From Bacillus cytotoxicus (GTDB taxonomy: Bacteria > Bacillota > Bacilli > Bacillales > Bacillaceae_G), in assembly GCF_023715645.1 (NCBI RefSeq), contig NZ_JAMBOP010000012.1, positions 55,519 through 119,518 of the forward strand: a stretch of 64,000 bases of DNA, in the 5' to 3' direction. Below are positions 50,417 to 59,867 of the stretch, piece after piece. Each line of letters begins with the position of its first letter. Within the stretch, counting starts at the first letter, position 1. A model generated the notes under the pieces. It had not been told where the DNA came from. It made no database searches and saw only the letters and a list, made by a program, of their open reading frames with translations. A program made the translations under genes and the position numbers.

Positions 50417-53023
50417 GTGCGACACGTTTCTCTATAAGTACGTTAGTACGAAATGAGAGTGTTGCTTAAATTTATTTAAGCAATAATAACTAATATATCG
50501 AGAGTTGGAATGAAAGCCGTCATGTTGAGCTGAAACAACTCCATTGATACTCCTACATGCATGAGGAATGAGTAGAGGAATCATGTGTGAAGCTAGGTGA
50601 AGTCGCCTGAACTAGCCTAAGTGATTGAATTACATCATATGGTGTGGGATAGGGCGGATGGCTGAAAAGGTAACTATGGTGAGAATGTTCCAAAGGGAAC
50701 TGACAAATTTGCGAATGTACGGGTCTAAAATTGCACTATATCGAAAGATATAGCACACAATAGTGTGGCGGAATGCCGAGAAGTAAGAGTCACGATGTAT
50801 GAAATTCGGTATAGATAACAAAGAATCTATAATTCCGCAGGCTTATAGTAAACGCCTAAGGTTATCATGGATAGCTAGATATATTGGAACGTGGTAAGCA
50901 AGAAACTGCTAAATCAAACAGCTACTACTGGGCAGGTGGATATAAGGTAAAACCGAAATTCCTTTATTCTTGTGAAAGTAGGGGCACAGTACCGATGAAA
51001 CGGTGATAACAAGCCTCTGAGGGATAGCCCCAAGTCTAATTAAGGTTTATTTGATTTTGTGAAAATGAAGTTCAATGGTCTGGTATGAATGTGGGCAAAA
51101 CACCAAGGAGGTGTCCACAGTTGAACGCAAGAATGAGATATTGGGAGTATTACAATATGCAAGAAACGTTTGACAAGCTATATGAAGATAGTCGAGCCAA
51201 TAAATCATTTCAGGGACTGTATGAAATGATTACGGCAGAAAATAATATTTTACTAGCTTATCGAACAATTAAATCCAATAAAGGGTCTAAAACAGCAGGG
51301 GTAGATTCTTTTATAATCGATCAATACAAATCAATGGATAAGGCTGAATTCTTAAACTTGGTTCGTAATCGATTAAATCAATATAAGCCTAAAGCTGTAA
51401 AAAGAGTATTCATTCCTAAGCCTAATGGTGACAAAAGACCTTTAGGGATTCCAACCATGTTTGATCGACTTATTCAGCAAATGATTAAGCAAATATTAGA
51501 ACCGATTTGTGAGGCAAAATTCTATGAGCATAGTTATGGATTTCGACCTTTAAGAGGTGCAAGGCATGCTATCTCAAGAGTTATGTATCTCATTAGTCGA
51601 AATACTTTTCATTATGCCGTAGATATTGACATCAAAGGATTCTTTGACAATGTTAATCATACGTTACTATTGAAACAACTATGGAACATGGGAATTAAAG
51701 ATAAAAGGGTGCTAAAGTTGATTTATTTAATCCTAAAAGCACCTATAAAAGGAGTAGGAATCCCACAAAAAGGTACGCCACAAGGAGGAATACTTTCACC
51801 ACTACTATCAAATGTGGTTTTGAACGATTTAGACCAATGGATAGCACGACAATGGCATCATTTTCAATCAGATTATGATTATACTAAATCTGGAAATCGC
51901 AATCGTGCTTTGAAAAGAACAAAATTAAAACAGGGCTACATTGTACGTTATGCAGATGATTTCAAAATCATGGCCAAAGATTTTCGTACTGCACAGAAGT
52001 GGTTTATGGCCACAAGATTATATTTAAAAGAACGATTAAAGCTAGATATTTCACCAGAAAAATCAAGAATAATCAATCTAAGAAAAAATAAATCTGAATT
52101 TCTAGGTTACTCATTATATGTAGTACCTAAAAGAAATAAGTGGGTGTGCAACTCAAACATTTCAGAGAAAAAGAAGAAGCAAATTGAATCTGAATTGAGG
52201 AAGCGAATCAAATCTATTCAACGGTCAACAACACGGCAAAACGTACAATTATATAATGCCTATGTTTTAGGGTTGCGTAACTATTTTAGGTACGCAACGC
52301 ATGTAAATATTGATATGCATGAGCTCGCATTCAGTGTATCTTTAACATTTTTCAATCGATTAAAAAATGTTGGTAAATACGAAGTTCCGATTAATGCACC
52401 TCCGGTGTATAAGAAATTCTTTAGAAATAATTATCGAACATTCAAAGTTTGTGGAATTTATTTGTTTCCATTAGCAGATATTCAAACCGCAACCATTTGG
52501 AACTATACACAAAGTCAAACCCCATACTCTGAGAAGGGTAGAAAGAGTGCCGAGCACAAGGAACTCGATAGAAATGTACTAGGTGAGATAACAAGACTAC
52601 TTACAGTAAATACAATTAGTAGAAGTATTGAATTTTCTGATAATCGTGTATCTAGGTATTCTATGGTTATGGGGAAATGTGAGATATTAAAAGAATTTCT
52701 AACTGCCAGTGTAGTGCATTGTCACCACTATGTTCCATTGGGACTAGGAGGAACAGACGATTATTCTAATTTGCGAATCATCCGAAAGGATATTCATAGA
52801 CTAATTCATGCCACTGATAATCGAACAATTGAGAATTACTTAAAGAGCTTACTTTTGACTGACGAACAGGTTAAAAGAATAAACCAATATCGAAGAGCTT
52901 GTAATTTAGAAGAAATCAAATATTAACTTAATTAGATGGAACGCCGTATGAGGTGAAAGTCTCACGTACGGTGTGGTGCGGGGGAAAAGCCGGAGATGAC
53001 TTCAAAGGCTTACCTATCGCAAT
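50417..53023 (+). mobile_element. Group II intron, copy 2
   Basis: Same 2607-bp ribozyme and reverse transcriptase as copy 1, offset 44,727 bases. Its 5' exon is cwlT and its 3' exon is the ABC ATPase gene, the reverse of copy 1. The target sequences before the two introns, TTGTGCAGTTATCTG and TTATGCAATCGTCAG, agree at 10 of 15 positions, and four of the five differences are A/G or C/T changes that could still pair with one guide sequence. This fits mobility by base pairing. Confidence 0.92.
51121..52926 (+). CDS. ltrA: Group II intron-encoded reverse transcriptase/maturase, copy 2, 601 aa
   Basis: Identical in reading to copy 1 apart from Ile in place of Ser within ELRKR(I/S)KSIQ. All RT and HNH-like motifs are intact. 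TTG start after AAGGAGG as in copy 1. Confidence 0.93.
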   Translation: MNARMRYWEYYNMQETFDKLYEDSRANKSFQGLYEMITAENNILLAYRTIKSNKGSKTAGVDSFIIDQYKSMDKAEFLNLVRNRLNQYKPKAVKRVFIPKPNGDKRPLGIPTMFDRLIQQMIKQILEPICEAKFYEHSYGFRPLRGARHAISRVMYLISRNTFHYAVDIDIKGFFDNVNHTLLLKQLWNMGIKDKRVLKLIYLILKAPIKGVGIPQKGTPQGGILSPLLSNVVLNDLDQWIARQWHHFQSDYDYTKSGNRNRALKRTKLKQGYIVRYADDFKIMAKDFRTAQKWFMATRLYLKERLKLDISPEKSRIINLRKNKSEFLGYSLYVVPKRNKWVCNSNISEKKKKQIESELRKRIKSIQRSTTRQNVQLYNAYVLGLRNYFRYATHVNIDMHELAFSVSLTFFNRLKNVGKYEVPINAPPVYKKFFRNNYRTFKVCGIYLFPLADIQTATIWNYTQSQTPYSEKGRKSAEHKELDRNVLGEITRLLTVNTISRSIEFSDNRVSRYSMVMGKCEILKEFLTASVVHCHHYVPLGLGGTDDYSNLRIIRKDIHRLIHATDNRTIENYLKSLLLTDEQVKRINQYRRACNLEEIKY

Positions 53024-53373
53024 ATGATGCCAAAAAGCAAGTGCAACATTTTTCAGGTGGAATGAGGAAGCGCTTATCACTTGCTATGTCACTTTTACAT
53101 GAGCCAAAACTTTTGATTTTAGATGAGCCGACTGTTGGAATTGATCCTGTTTTGCGAAAAACAATTTGGGAAAAATTTTATGAGCTGAAAAAACAAGGAA
53201 CTACAATTATTGTGACAACGCACATTATGGATGAAGCTGAGTTTTGTGAACGTCTTGGTTTAATTCGTGATGGAAAGTTAATCGCAGCGGGCTCTCCAGT
53301 AGAATTAAAAGAACGAACAACATCAGGACGTATTGAGGATGTCTTTTTATTGGAAGGAGCGGTGGGACGATGA
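53024..53373 (+). pseudogene. ABC-transporter ATPase, 3' part (signature and Walker B)
   Basis: Continues the fragment at 5431-5689. Contains the signature HFSGGMRKRLSLAMSLL, Walker B KLLILDEPTVGIDP, the H-loop VTTHIMDEAE and the C-terminal RDGKLIAAGSPVELKE. The split codon g|at gives Asp. ATGA overlap with the permease start. In the present arrangement it has no ABC 5' end nearby. Confidence 0.9.
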
Positions 53374-54389
53374 GAGTATTTGGAGTTGTGATTCGTATTA
53401 TTCGTCAGTTTTTCCGAGATAAACGGTCGCTTGCGCTTATGTTCGGAGCACCTATGTTACTTCTTTGGCTGCTTTCACTTGTATTTACACAAAAAGACTA
53501 CAAGCCTCATATTGCTTTAGTTAACGTACCTGCACCGATTGTAGATACAATGAAAAAACAGGATGCTTCTTTTTATGAGTACGATAAAGAAAAGGCGCAA
53601 AGTAAAATAGAAGATCAAGTAATTGACGCGATTGTTACTGTAGAACAAGGAAAGATGAAAATAATGCTAGAAGGCAGTGATTCATCAAAAAATCGTGCGG
53701 TTATGCAAGTTATGCAAAAGAGTATGGAAAAACCAGAATCGGCAGCGATGAAACCGGATGTTTCTTATTTACACGGCTCATCTGATTTTACAATGTTTGA
53801 TGGACTAGGGCCGGTATTAATTGGGTTCTTTACATTTTTCTTTGTTTTTATTTTATCGGGCGTTTCATTTGTTAGGGAGCGTTTAAGTGGAACGTTGGAA
53901 CGACTATTATCAACTCCAATTCGGCGTTGGGAAATTGTTGCGGGTTATATAATCGGATTCGGGATTTTTGCATTTTTACAATCGATACTAATTGTTAGTT
54001 TTTCTGTATATCTTCTTGATTTATATGTTGCAGGTTCACTATGGTTGACACTGCTAATTACGTGTATGCTTTCCTTAACTGCGCTAACACTTGGAACATT
54101 TTTATCAGCGTATGCAAATAATGAATTTCAAATGATTCAATTTATCCCATTGGTTATCGTGCCGCAACTGTTCTTTTCTGGTTTATTTCCGATTGAGTCT
54201 ATGAATAAGTGGTTACAACTATTAGGAAAATTATTTCCGTTAACATACGGTGCAGATGCGATGCGGCAAGTTATGATTCGAAATCAAGGATTTAGTGAAA
54301 TTGCTGGTGATCTTGGGGTTTTATTATTATTTGCACTTGTGTTTACATTGGGGAACGTGTTTGCTTTGAAGAAGCATAGAAGAATATAA
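53370..54389 (+). CDS. ABC-2 type transporter permease, 339 aa
   Basis: N-terminal helix (SLALMFGAPMLLLWLLSLVF), an extracellular domain (about residues 45-145) and five C-terminal helices. FVRERLSGTLERLLSTPIRR is the hallmark of ABC-2 permeases. Partner of the split ATPase; the pair probably exports a drug or antimicrobial peptide. With the ATPase broken the system is likely inactive. Confidence 0.9.
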   Translation: MRVFGVVIRIIRQFFRDKRSLALMFGAPMLLLWLLSLVFTQKDYKPHIALVNVPAPIVDTMKKQDASFYEYDKEKAQSKIEDQVIDAIVTVEQGKMKIMLEGSDSSKNRAVMQVMQKSMEKPESAAMKPDVSYLHGSSDFTMFDGLGPVLIGFFTFFFVFILSGVSFVRERLSGTLERLLSTPIRRWEIVAGYIIGFGIFAFLQSILIVSFSVYLLDLYVAGSLWLTLLITCMLSLTALTLGTFLSAYANNEFQMIQFIPLVIVPQLFFSGLFPIESMNKWLQLLGKLFPLTYGADAMRQVMIRNQGFSEIAGDLGVLLLFALVFTLGNVFALKKHRRI

Positions 54390-54412
54390 TGGAAAGAAAA
54401 AAGGGGTATGCT

Positions 54413-55066
54413 ATGAAAGAGGATTGGCTAGAAGAACTAATTGCCGCAACAGGAACAGATAAGCGCAATGAACGACAAATGCGCATTTTAGAAGCGGCAG
54501 TAGACATTTTTAGTGAGAAAGGATATTCGGCAACTTCAACGAATGAAATTGCGAAGCGTGCCGGTGTAGCAGAAGGGACGATTTTTCGCTACTATAAAAC
54601 GAAAAAAGATTTGTTGTTTGCGGTTGTGATGCCAACGTTAACGAAATTTGCTGCGCCCTTTTTTGTGCAAACTTTTGCGAAAGAAATATTTGAAAATACG
54701 TATGATTCGTATGAAAATTTCTTGCGTACGGTTATCCGAAATCGCTATGAATTTGCGAGAAAACATTTTCCAATGCTGAAAATTTTAATTCAAGAAGTAC
54801 CGTTTCAACCTGAATTGAAAGATGAAATTCAGCAATTGCTCGCAAAGGAAATTTTCTCTCGTTTTGAAAACATTGTGAATCATTTTCAGAAACAGGGACA
54901 AATTATTGAACTTCCAACACCAGCTGTATTACGATTCACCTTGTCAGCTGTTATTGGCTTAATTTTAACTCGTTTTTTATTATTACCAGAAGAAAAATGG
55001 GATGATGAGGCAGAGATCGAATCTACTGTTCATTTCATTTTATACGGGCTAACACCTCGGAAGTAA
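54413..55066 (+). CDS. TetR-family regulator, 217 aa
   Basis: N-terminal TetR HTH (RILEAAVDIFSEKGYSATST, NEIAKRAGVAEGTIFRYYKT). Helical ligand domain follows. ATG 54413 is preferred because AAAAAGGGG precedes it; ATG 54389 overlaps the permease stop without a site. Likely represses the ABC exporter genes. Confidence 0.88.
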   Translation: MKEDWLEELIAATGTDKRNERQMRILEAAVDIFSEKGYSATSTNEIAKRAGVAEGTIFRYYKTKKDLLFAVVMPTLTKFAAPFFVQTFAKEIFENTYDSYENFLRTVIRNRYEFARKHFPMLKILIQEVPFQPELKDEIQQLLAKEIFSRFENIVNHFQKQGQIIELPTPAVLRFTLSAVIGLILTRFLLLPEEKWDDEAEIESTVHFILYGLTPRK

Positions 55067-55212
55067 GTAGATGAGGCAATTTGTAAGCAAGAGAAGAAAC
55101 GTATTTACTGAGACAAACCTATTTTGATCCGTATTCAAAAGTGTTAGTGGAAATTACAGATTTTGAAAAATGACGGGATTATTAAACAAAAAATTGCATA
55201 ATTCGACTTTTT

Positions 55213-55252
55213 AATTCCTATTTTGTTGTAGAACAATGTAGGAATTTTTTTG
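55213..55252 (+). terminator. Intrinsic terminator after the ABC/TetR genes
   Basis: AATTCCTA and TAGGAATT arms, with inner GTTGT/ACAAT pairs, followed by T6. The surrounding 55067-55397 interval otherwise holds only the leader of the next operon. Confidence 0.75.
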
Positions 55253-55397
55253 TGCATTCGTACAGATTCTGTTTTACAATTAAATTGTGACAGAATTGTA
55301 GCAATTATCTTACTACTATTCGTTCTTTTTTCGAGTAATGTTTGTACCATATACGCGCACGCTGTCGAAATAACGAATTCGATAAGGGGTGTGACAA

Positions 55398-56543
55398 ATG
55401 GAATTTACTCTTACTAGAGAAAAACAAATGATCAAAGAAATGGTGCGCGACTTTGCTGAAAAGGAAATCGCTCCGAAGGCTGTGTATTACGACAAAACGG
55501 CAGAATTCCCATATGAAACGTTTCAAAAAATGGGCGAACTTGGTTTGTTAGGAATCCCATTCCCTGAAGAATACGGAGGTTCTGGCGGAGATACGTTATC
55601 GTATGCACTAGCAGTTGAAGAAGTTGGCCGTGCTTGTGGTGGCACAGGGTTAAGTTATGCGGCAACAATTTCACTTGGTGCTTCTCCAATTTATTATTTT
55701 GGTACAGAAGAACAAAAACAGAAATATTTAGTCCCAATGGCATCTGGTAAGACACTTGGTGCATTTGGATTAACGGAGCCTAATGCAGGATCTGATGCTG
55801 GCGGCACACAAACGAAAGCAGTATTGGATGGCGATGAATATGTAATTAACGGCGAGAAGTGCTGGATTACAAATGCTGAGTATGCAAATACGATCATTGT
55901 AACCGCTGTCAATGGTGTTGAGGAAAGCGGCAAAAAACGTATCTCTGCATTTATTGTTCCGACAAATAGCGAGGGATTAACAATTTCTAGTCCGTACGAC
56001 AAAATGGGCGTTCGTGCTTCCAATACATGTGAAATTGTTTTAGATGGCGTCCGCGTACCGAAGGAAAATATTCTTGGAGATGAAAATAAAGGATTTAAAC
56101 AATTTTTATATACGTTAGATGGTGGGCGTATTTCAATAGCTGCATTAGCGGTAGGGATTGCGCAATCTGCATTTGAGCGTGCACTGCAATATGCAAAAGA
56201 ACGCAAACAGTTTGGTCGTTCTTTATCAAACTTTCAAGCAATTCAATTTAAATTAGCAGATATGGCAATGGAAATTGAATTAGCACGCAATATGGTACAT
56301 AAAGCTGCTTGGTTAAAAGACAATGATAAGCCATTTGGAAAAGAAGCTGCGATGGCAAAACTTTTTGCATCTGAAACAGCAAGCCGTGTATCTAACCAAG
56401 CTGTGCAAATTCATGGTGGATATGGATATATGCGTGAGTATGAAGTAGAGCGTCATATTCGTGATGCAAAGCTATTAGAAATTGGTGAAGGTACTTCTGA
56501 AATTCAACGTCTCGTTATTTCAAGGCATTTAGGATGTCGTTAA
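55398..56543 (+). CDS. yngJ: Acyl-CoA dehydrogenase (isovaleryl-CoA type), 381 aa
   Basis: FAD enzyme that introduces a 2,3 double bond in acyl-CoA. Motifs: FGLTEPNAGSDAGGTQTKA (FAD/substrate binding), KQFGRSLSNFQAIQFKLADM, and the C-terminal signature QIHGGYGYMREYEVERHIRD. Normal length (about 380 aa). First gene of the yng-type operon; in leucine breakdown it would convert isovaleryl-CoA to methylcrotonyl-CoA. AAGGGGTG lies upstream. Confidence 0.92.
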   Translation: MEFTLTREKQMIKEMVRDFAEKEIAPKAVYYDKTAEFPYETFQKMGELGLLGIPFPEEYGGSGGDTLSYALAVEEVGRACGGTGLSYAATISLGASPIYYFGTEEQKQKYLVPMASGKTLGAFGLTEPNAGSDAGGTQTKAVLDGDEYVINGEKCWITNAEYANTIIVTAVNGVEESGKKRISAFIVPTNSEGLTISSPYDKMGVRASNTCEIVLDGVRVPKENILGDENKGFKQFLYTLDGGRISIAALAVGIAQSAFERALQYAKERKQFGRSLSNFQAIQFKLADMAMEIELARNMVHKAAWLKDNDKPFGKEAAMAKLFASETASRVSNQAVQIHGGYGYMREYEVERHIRDAKLLEIGEGTSEIQRLVISRHLGCR

Positions 56544-56557
56544 GAGGAGGGTTCACT

Positions 56558-57895
56558 ATGTTTCGAAAAATATTAATTGCCAATCGCGGTGAAATTGCTG
56601 TTCGTATTATAAAAACGTGTGAAAAACTCGGTATTCAAACCGTAGCTATTTATTCAGAAGCTGACGAGTTTGCTCTTCATGTGAAGATGGCAAGCGAAGC
56701 GTATCTTGTCGGAGGACCACGTGTTCAAGAGAGTTATCTAAATCTTGAAAAAATAATTGAGATTGCAAAAGAAACGAAAGCAGAGGCAATTCATCCAGGT
56801 TACGGATTGTTGTCAGAAAATACAACGTTTGCAGCTCGCTGTGAAGAAGAAGGAATTGTCTTTATCGGTCCTTCAAAAGATGTGATTGCAAAGATGGGAA
56901 GCAAAATTGAGTCTCGTAAGGCAATGCTAGCGGCTGAAGTTCCGATTGTCCCTGGTATTTCATCTAGCATTCCGACAGTTGAAGAGGCAAAAGAAATTGC
57001 AAGCCAAATTGGTTATCCGCTTATGCTAAAGGCATCCGCTGGCGGCGGGGGCATTGGGATGCAAGTGATCGAAACTGAACAAGCGCTCACTCAAGCGTTT
57101 GAGAGTAATCAAACACGTGCAAAGAATTTCTTCGGAAACGGTGAAATGTACATGGAACGATTGATTACAAACGCGCATCATATTGAAATTCAAGTGCTTG
57201 CTGATGGGCAAGGGAATACGGTGTATTTGTGGGAACGTGAATGTTCAGTGCAGCGCCGTAATCAAAAAGTAATCGAAGAAGCTCCGTCTCCATTTTTAGA
57301 TGAAGCAACGCGTAAAGAAATGGGAGAGGTTGCAGTTAAAGCTGCGAAAGCACTCGGTTATACGAATGCTGGAACGATTGAATTTCTAGTTGATGATGAG
57401 AAGAATTTCTATTTCCTAGAAATGAATACGAGATTACAAGTAGAACATCCGGTAACAGAAGAGATTACTGGTCTTGATTTAGTCGAGCAGCAATTGCGAA
57501 TTGCATCAGGCGAAAGCCTTTTGTTTACACAGGATGAAGTAAAACGTAGTGGTCATGCCATTGAAGCGCGTATTTATGCTGAAGATCCTAAAACATTCTT
57601 CCCATCACCAGGGAAAATTACCTCCCTGTGTCTTCCGACATCAGTGCGCATTGATCATTTCTTAGAAGATGGCGTAGCAATTACACCGTTTTATGATCCG
57701 ATGATCGCGAAAGTAATTGCCCATGGGGAAACGCGAGAAGAAGCAATTCAAAAGCTGCAAGCAGCACTAGAAGAACTAAAAGTAGAGGGTATTAAAACAA
57801 ATACGCCGATGCTTCTGCAAGTTTTAGAAGATGATGTATTCCAAAGCGGTATTTATACAACTAGCTTTGTAACGAAGCAGCTTGTGAAAAAGTAA
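56558..57895 (+). CDS. yngH: Biotin carboxylase subunit (methylcrotonyl/propionyl-CoA carboxylase type), 445 aa
   Basis: ATP-grasp enzyme that carboxylates biotin. KILIANRGEIAVRIIKTCEK at the N-terminus, ATP loop KASAGGGGIGM, ECSVQRRNQKVIEEAPSP and FLEMNTRLQVEHPVTE are diagnostic. ATG 56558 follows GAGGAGGG. It acts with the 71-aa biotin carrier and the carboxyltransferase at 59868 on methylcrotonyl-CoA (inferred from operon content). Confidence 0.93.
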   Translation: MFRKILIANRGEIAVRIIKTCEKLGIQTVAIYSEADEFALHVKMASEAYLVGGPRVQESYLNLEKIIEIAKETKAEAIHPGYGLLSENTTFAARCEEEGIVFIGPSKDVIAKMGSKIESRKAMLAAEVPIVPGISSSIPTVEEAKEIASQIGYPLMLKASAGGGGIGMQVIETEQALTQAFESNQTRAKNFFGNGEMYMERLITNAHHIEIQVLADGQGNTVYLWERECSVQRRNQKVIEEAPSPFLDEATRKEMGEVAVKAAKALGYTNAGTIEFLVDDEKNFYFLEMNTRLQVEHPVTEEITGLDLVEQQLRIASGESLLFTQDEVKRSGHAIEARIYAEDPKTFFPSPGKITSLCLPTSVRIDHFLEDGVAITPFYDPMIAKVIAHGETREEAIQKLQAALEELKVEGIKTNTPMLLQVLEDDVFQSGIYTTSFVTKQLVKK

Positions 57896-57923
57896 AGGTT
57901 ACGAAATATAAAGGGGGAAATAA

Positions 57924-58139
57924 ATGATGACAAAAGTATATGCATCGATGGCAGGAAATATTTGGAAAATTGTAGTGGGTGTAGGAGATACAGTAGAGGA
58001 AGATCAAGATGTCGTCATTTTAGAATCTATGAAAATGGAGATCCCAATCGCCGCAGAAGAAGGTGGCACTGTTATGAAAATTCTTGTGCAAGAAGGCGAT
58101 TTCGTTAATGAGGGAGATGTATTAGTAGAAATCGAATAG
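57924..58139 (+). CDS. yngHB: Biotin carrier (biotinyl-lipoyl attachment) protein, 71 aa
   Basis: Single lipoyl/biotinyl domain; the biotin lysine lies in LESMKMEIPI (about residue 36). As in B. subtilis it is encoded separately from the carboxylase. GGGGG before ATG. Confidence 0.92.
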   Translation: MMTKVYASMAGNIWKIVVGVGDTVEEDQDVVILESMKMEIPIAAEEGGTVMKILVQEGDFVNEGDVLVEIE

Positions 58140-58160
58140 TGAGAAACGGGGTGTAATCGA

Positions 58161-59072
58161 TTGAATTTACCTTCTTTTGCTTCTATTAAAGAAGTTGGAC
58201 CGCGTGATGGTTTGCAAAATGAAAAGAAAGTTGTTGGTACAAAGGATAAAGTGAAATGGATTCATATGCTAGCAGACGCAGGTCTTTCCTATATTGAAGT
58301 TTCATCTTTCGTTCACCCTAAATGGATTCCTGCTTTAGCTGATGCAAAAGATGTGTTTGCAGCGCTTGAGCGGAAACCACAAGTTACATATGCAGCGCTC
58401 GTTCCAAATCAAAATGGTTTGGAACGAGCTCTGTTGCAAGATGTAGATGAGGTGAACGTCTTTTTATCTGCTAGTGAAACACATAATAAGAAAAATATTA
58501 ATAAATCCATAGATGAGGCACTTTCTGTTATTGAAGAGATGACGAAACAATCATTATTTGCTGGGAAAACGGTGCGCGGATATGTATCAACTGTATTTGG
58601 TTGCCCATATGAGGGCGAAGTAAACGTTCATAAAGTTGATGAACTTTGTAATAAATTGTTTTCATATGGCATTTATGAAGTATCGCTAGGGGATACAATT
58701 GGCGTGGCCAACCCAGTACAAGTAGAGCGTGTACTAGAGCATTTACTCTCAAAATATGATTCTTCTAAGTTTGCGATGCATTTCCATAACTCGTACGGCA
58801 TGGCACTTGCTAATGTTGTAAAGTCATTAGAATGTGGTATTACAACTTTTGATAGCTCGTGCGGTGGTCTTGGTGGATGTCCGTATGCACCAGGTGCGTC
58901 TGGAAATGTCGCAACAAATGATTTAGTTCACATGCTTCATAAAATGGGTGTGCAAACAAATGTAAATGAAGAAAAGTTATTACAAGCAACAAAATTTATC
59001 CAAAGCAAACTCGATATGCAGATTCCGAGTCATGTATACCGCGCTTTGGAACATAAAACAGTGAGTAGGTGA
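58161..59072 (+). CDS. yngG: Hydroxymethylglutaryl-CoA lyase, 303 aa
   Basis: TIM-barrel HMGL-like enzyme cleaving HMG-CoA to acetyl-CoA and acetoacetate. EVGPRDGLQNEK at the N-terminus, SLGDTIGVANP, MHFHNSYGMALANV, and the active-site loop SSCGGLGGCPYAPGASGN. TTG start after ACGGGGTG. Last steps of leucine degradation. Confidence 0.94.
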   Translation: MNLPSFASIKEVGPRDGLQNEKKVVGTKDKVKWIHMLADAGLSYIEVSSFVHPKWIPALADAKDVFAALERKPQVTYAALVPNQNGLERALLQDVDEVNVFLSASETHNKKNINKSIDEALSVIEEMTKQSLFAGKTVRGYVSTVFGCPYEGEVNVHKVDELCNKLFSYGIYEVSLGDTIGVANPVQVERVLEHLLSKYDSSKFAMHFHNSYGMALANVVKSLECGITTFDSSCGGLGGCPYAPGASGNVATNDLVHMLHKMGVQTNVNEEKLLQATKFIQSKLDMQIPSHVYRALEHKTVSR

Positions 59073-59076
59073 TCCG

Positions 59077-59865
59077 ATGTTACAGCTGCAAAATATTTCA
59101 GTTGATTATGTAACGCCTCATATCGTGAAAATCACAATGAATCGTGAAGGTCAAGCGAATGCTTTATCACTTGCTCTTTTAGAAGAACTACAAGATACAT
59201 TAAGTCGTATTAGCGAAGAAAACGATGTCCGTGTCGTCATGATTACAGGGGCAGGTACAAAAGCATTTTGTGCAGGTGCAGATTTAAAAGAACGCGCTAC
59301 TATGAATGAAGAACAAGTACGAGAAGCGGTAGGAATGATTCGCTCTACTATGGATATGGTAGAACAATTGTCACAACCTGTTCTTGCAGTTATTAATGGA
59401 ATTGCACTTGGAGGCGGTACAGAATTGAGTCTTGCTTGTGATATTCGTATCGCTTCGGAAACAGCAAGTCTTGGATTAACAGAAACTTCGCTTGCGATTA
59501 TTCCAGGGGCTGGTGGAACGCAGCGACTCCCGCGTTTAATTGGAATGGGGCGAGCAAAAGAATTAATTTATACAGCTAAACGTATTTCTGCTAAAGAAGC
59601 AATGGAATACGGACTTGTTGAATATGTTACTTCTGCTGAAGAATTAGAAGAAAAAGCAGTTGAAATTGCTGAAAAAATTGCAGCGAACGGACCAATTGCA
59701 GTTCGCCGTGCGAAAGAAGCGATTACAAATGGGATGCAAGTAGACTTGCAGACAGGTTTACAAATGGAAAAGCAAGCATACGAAGGTGTTATTCATACGA
59801 AAGACCGCTTAGAAGGATTACAAGCATTTCGCGAAAAACGGAAACCGATTTATAAGGGGGAATGA
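59077..59865 (+). CDS. yngF: Enoyl-CoA hydratase (methylglutaconyl-CoA hydratase type), 262 aa
   Basis: Crotonase fold: AFCAGADLKERATM (oxyanion loop), GIALGGGTELSLACDIRIAS, LGLTETSLAIIPGAGGTQRL with the catalytic Glu. Would hydrate 3-methylglutaconyl-CoA to HMG-CoA. It follows yngG by four bases and overlaps the next frame. Confidence 0.92.
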   Translation: MLQLQNISVDYVTPHIVKITMNREGQANALSLALLEELQDTLSRISEENDVRVVMITGAGTKAFCAGADLKERATMNEEQVREAVGMIRSTMDMVEQLSQPVLAVINGIALGGGTELSLACDIRIASETASLGLTETSLAIIPGAGGTQRLPRLIGMGRAKELIYTAKRISAKEAMEYGLVEYVTSAEELEEKAVEIAEKIAANGPIAVRRAKEAITNGMQVDLQTGLQMEKQAYEGVIHTKDRLEGLQAFREKRKPIYKGE

Positions 59866-59867
59866 AT

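Noticed and set aside
55144-55526. Minus-strand open frames before yngJ
   Set aside because: Shadows of the terminator and the yngJ start, without ribosome sites or sensible composition.
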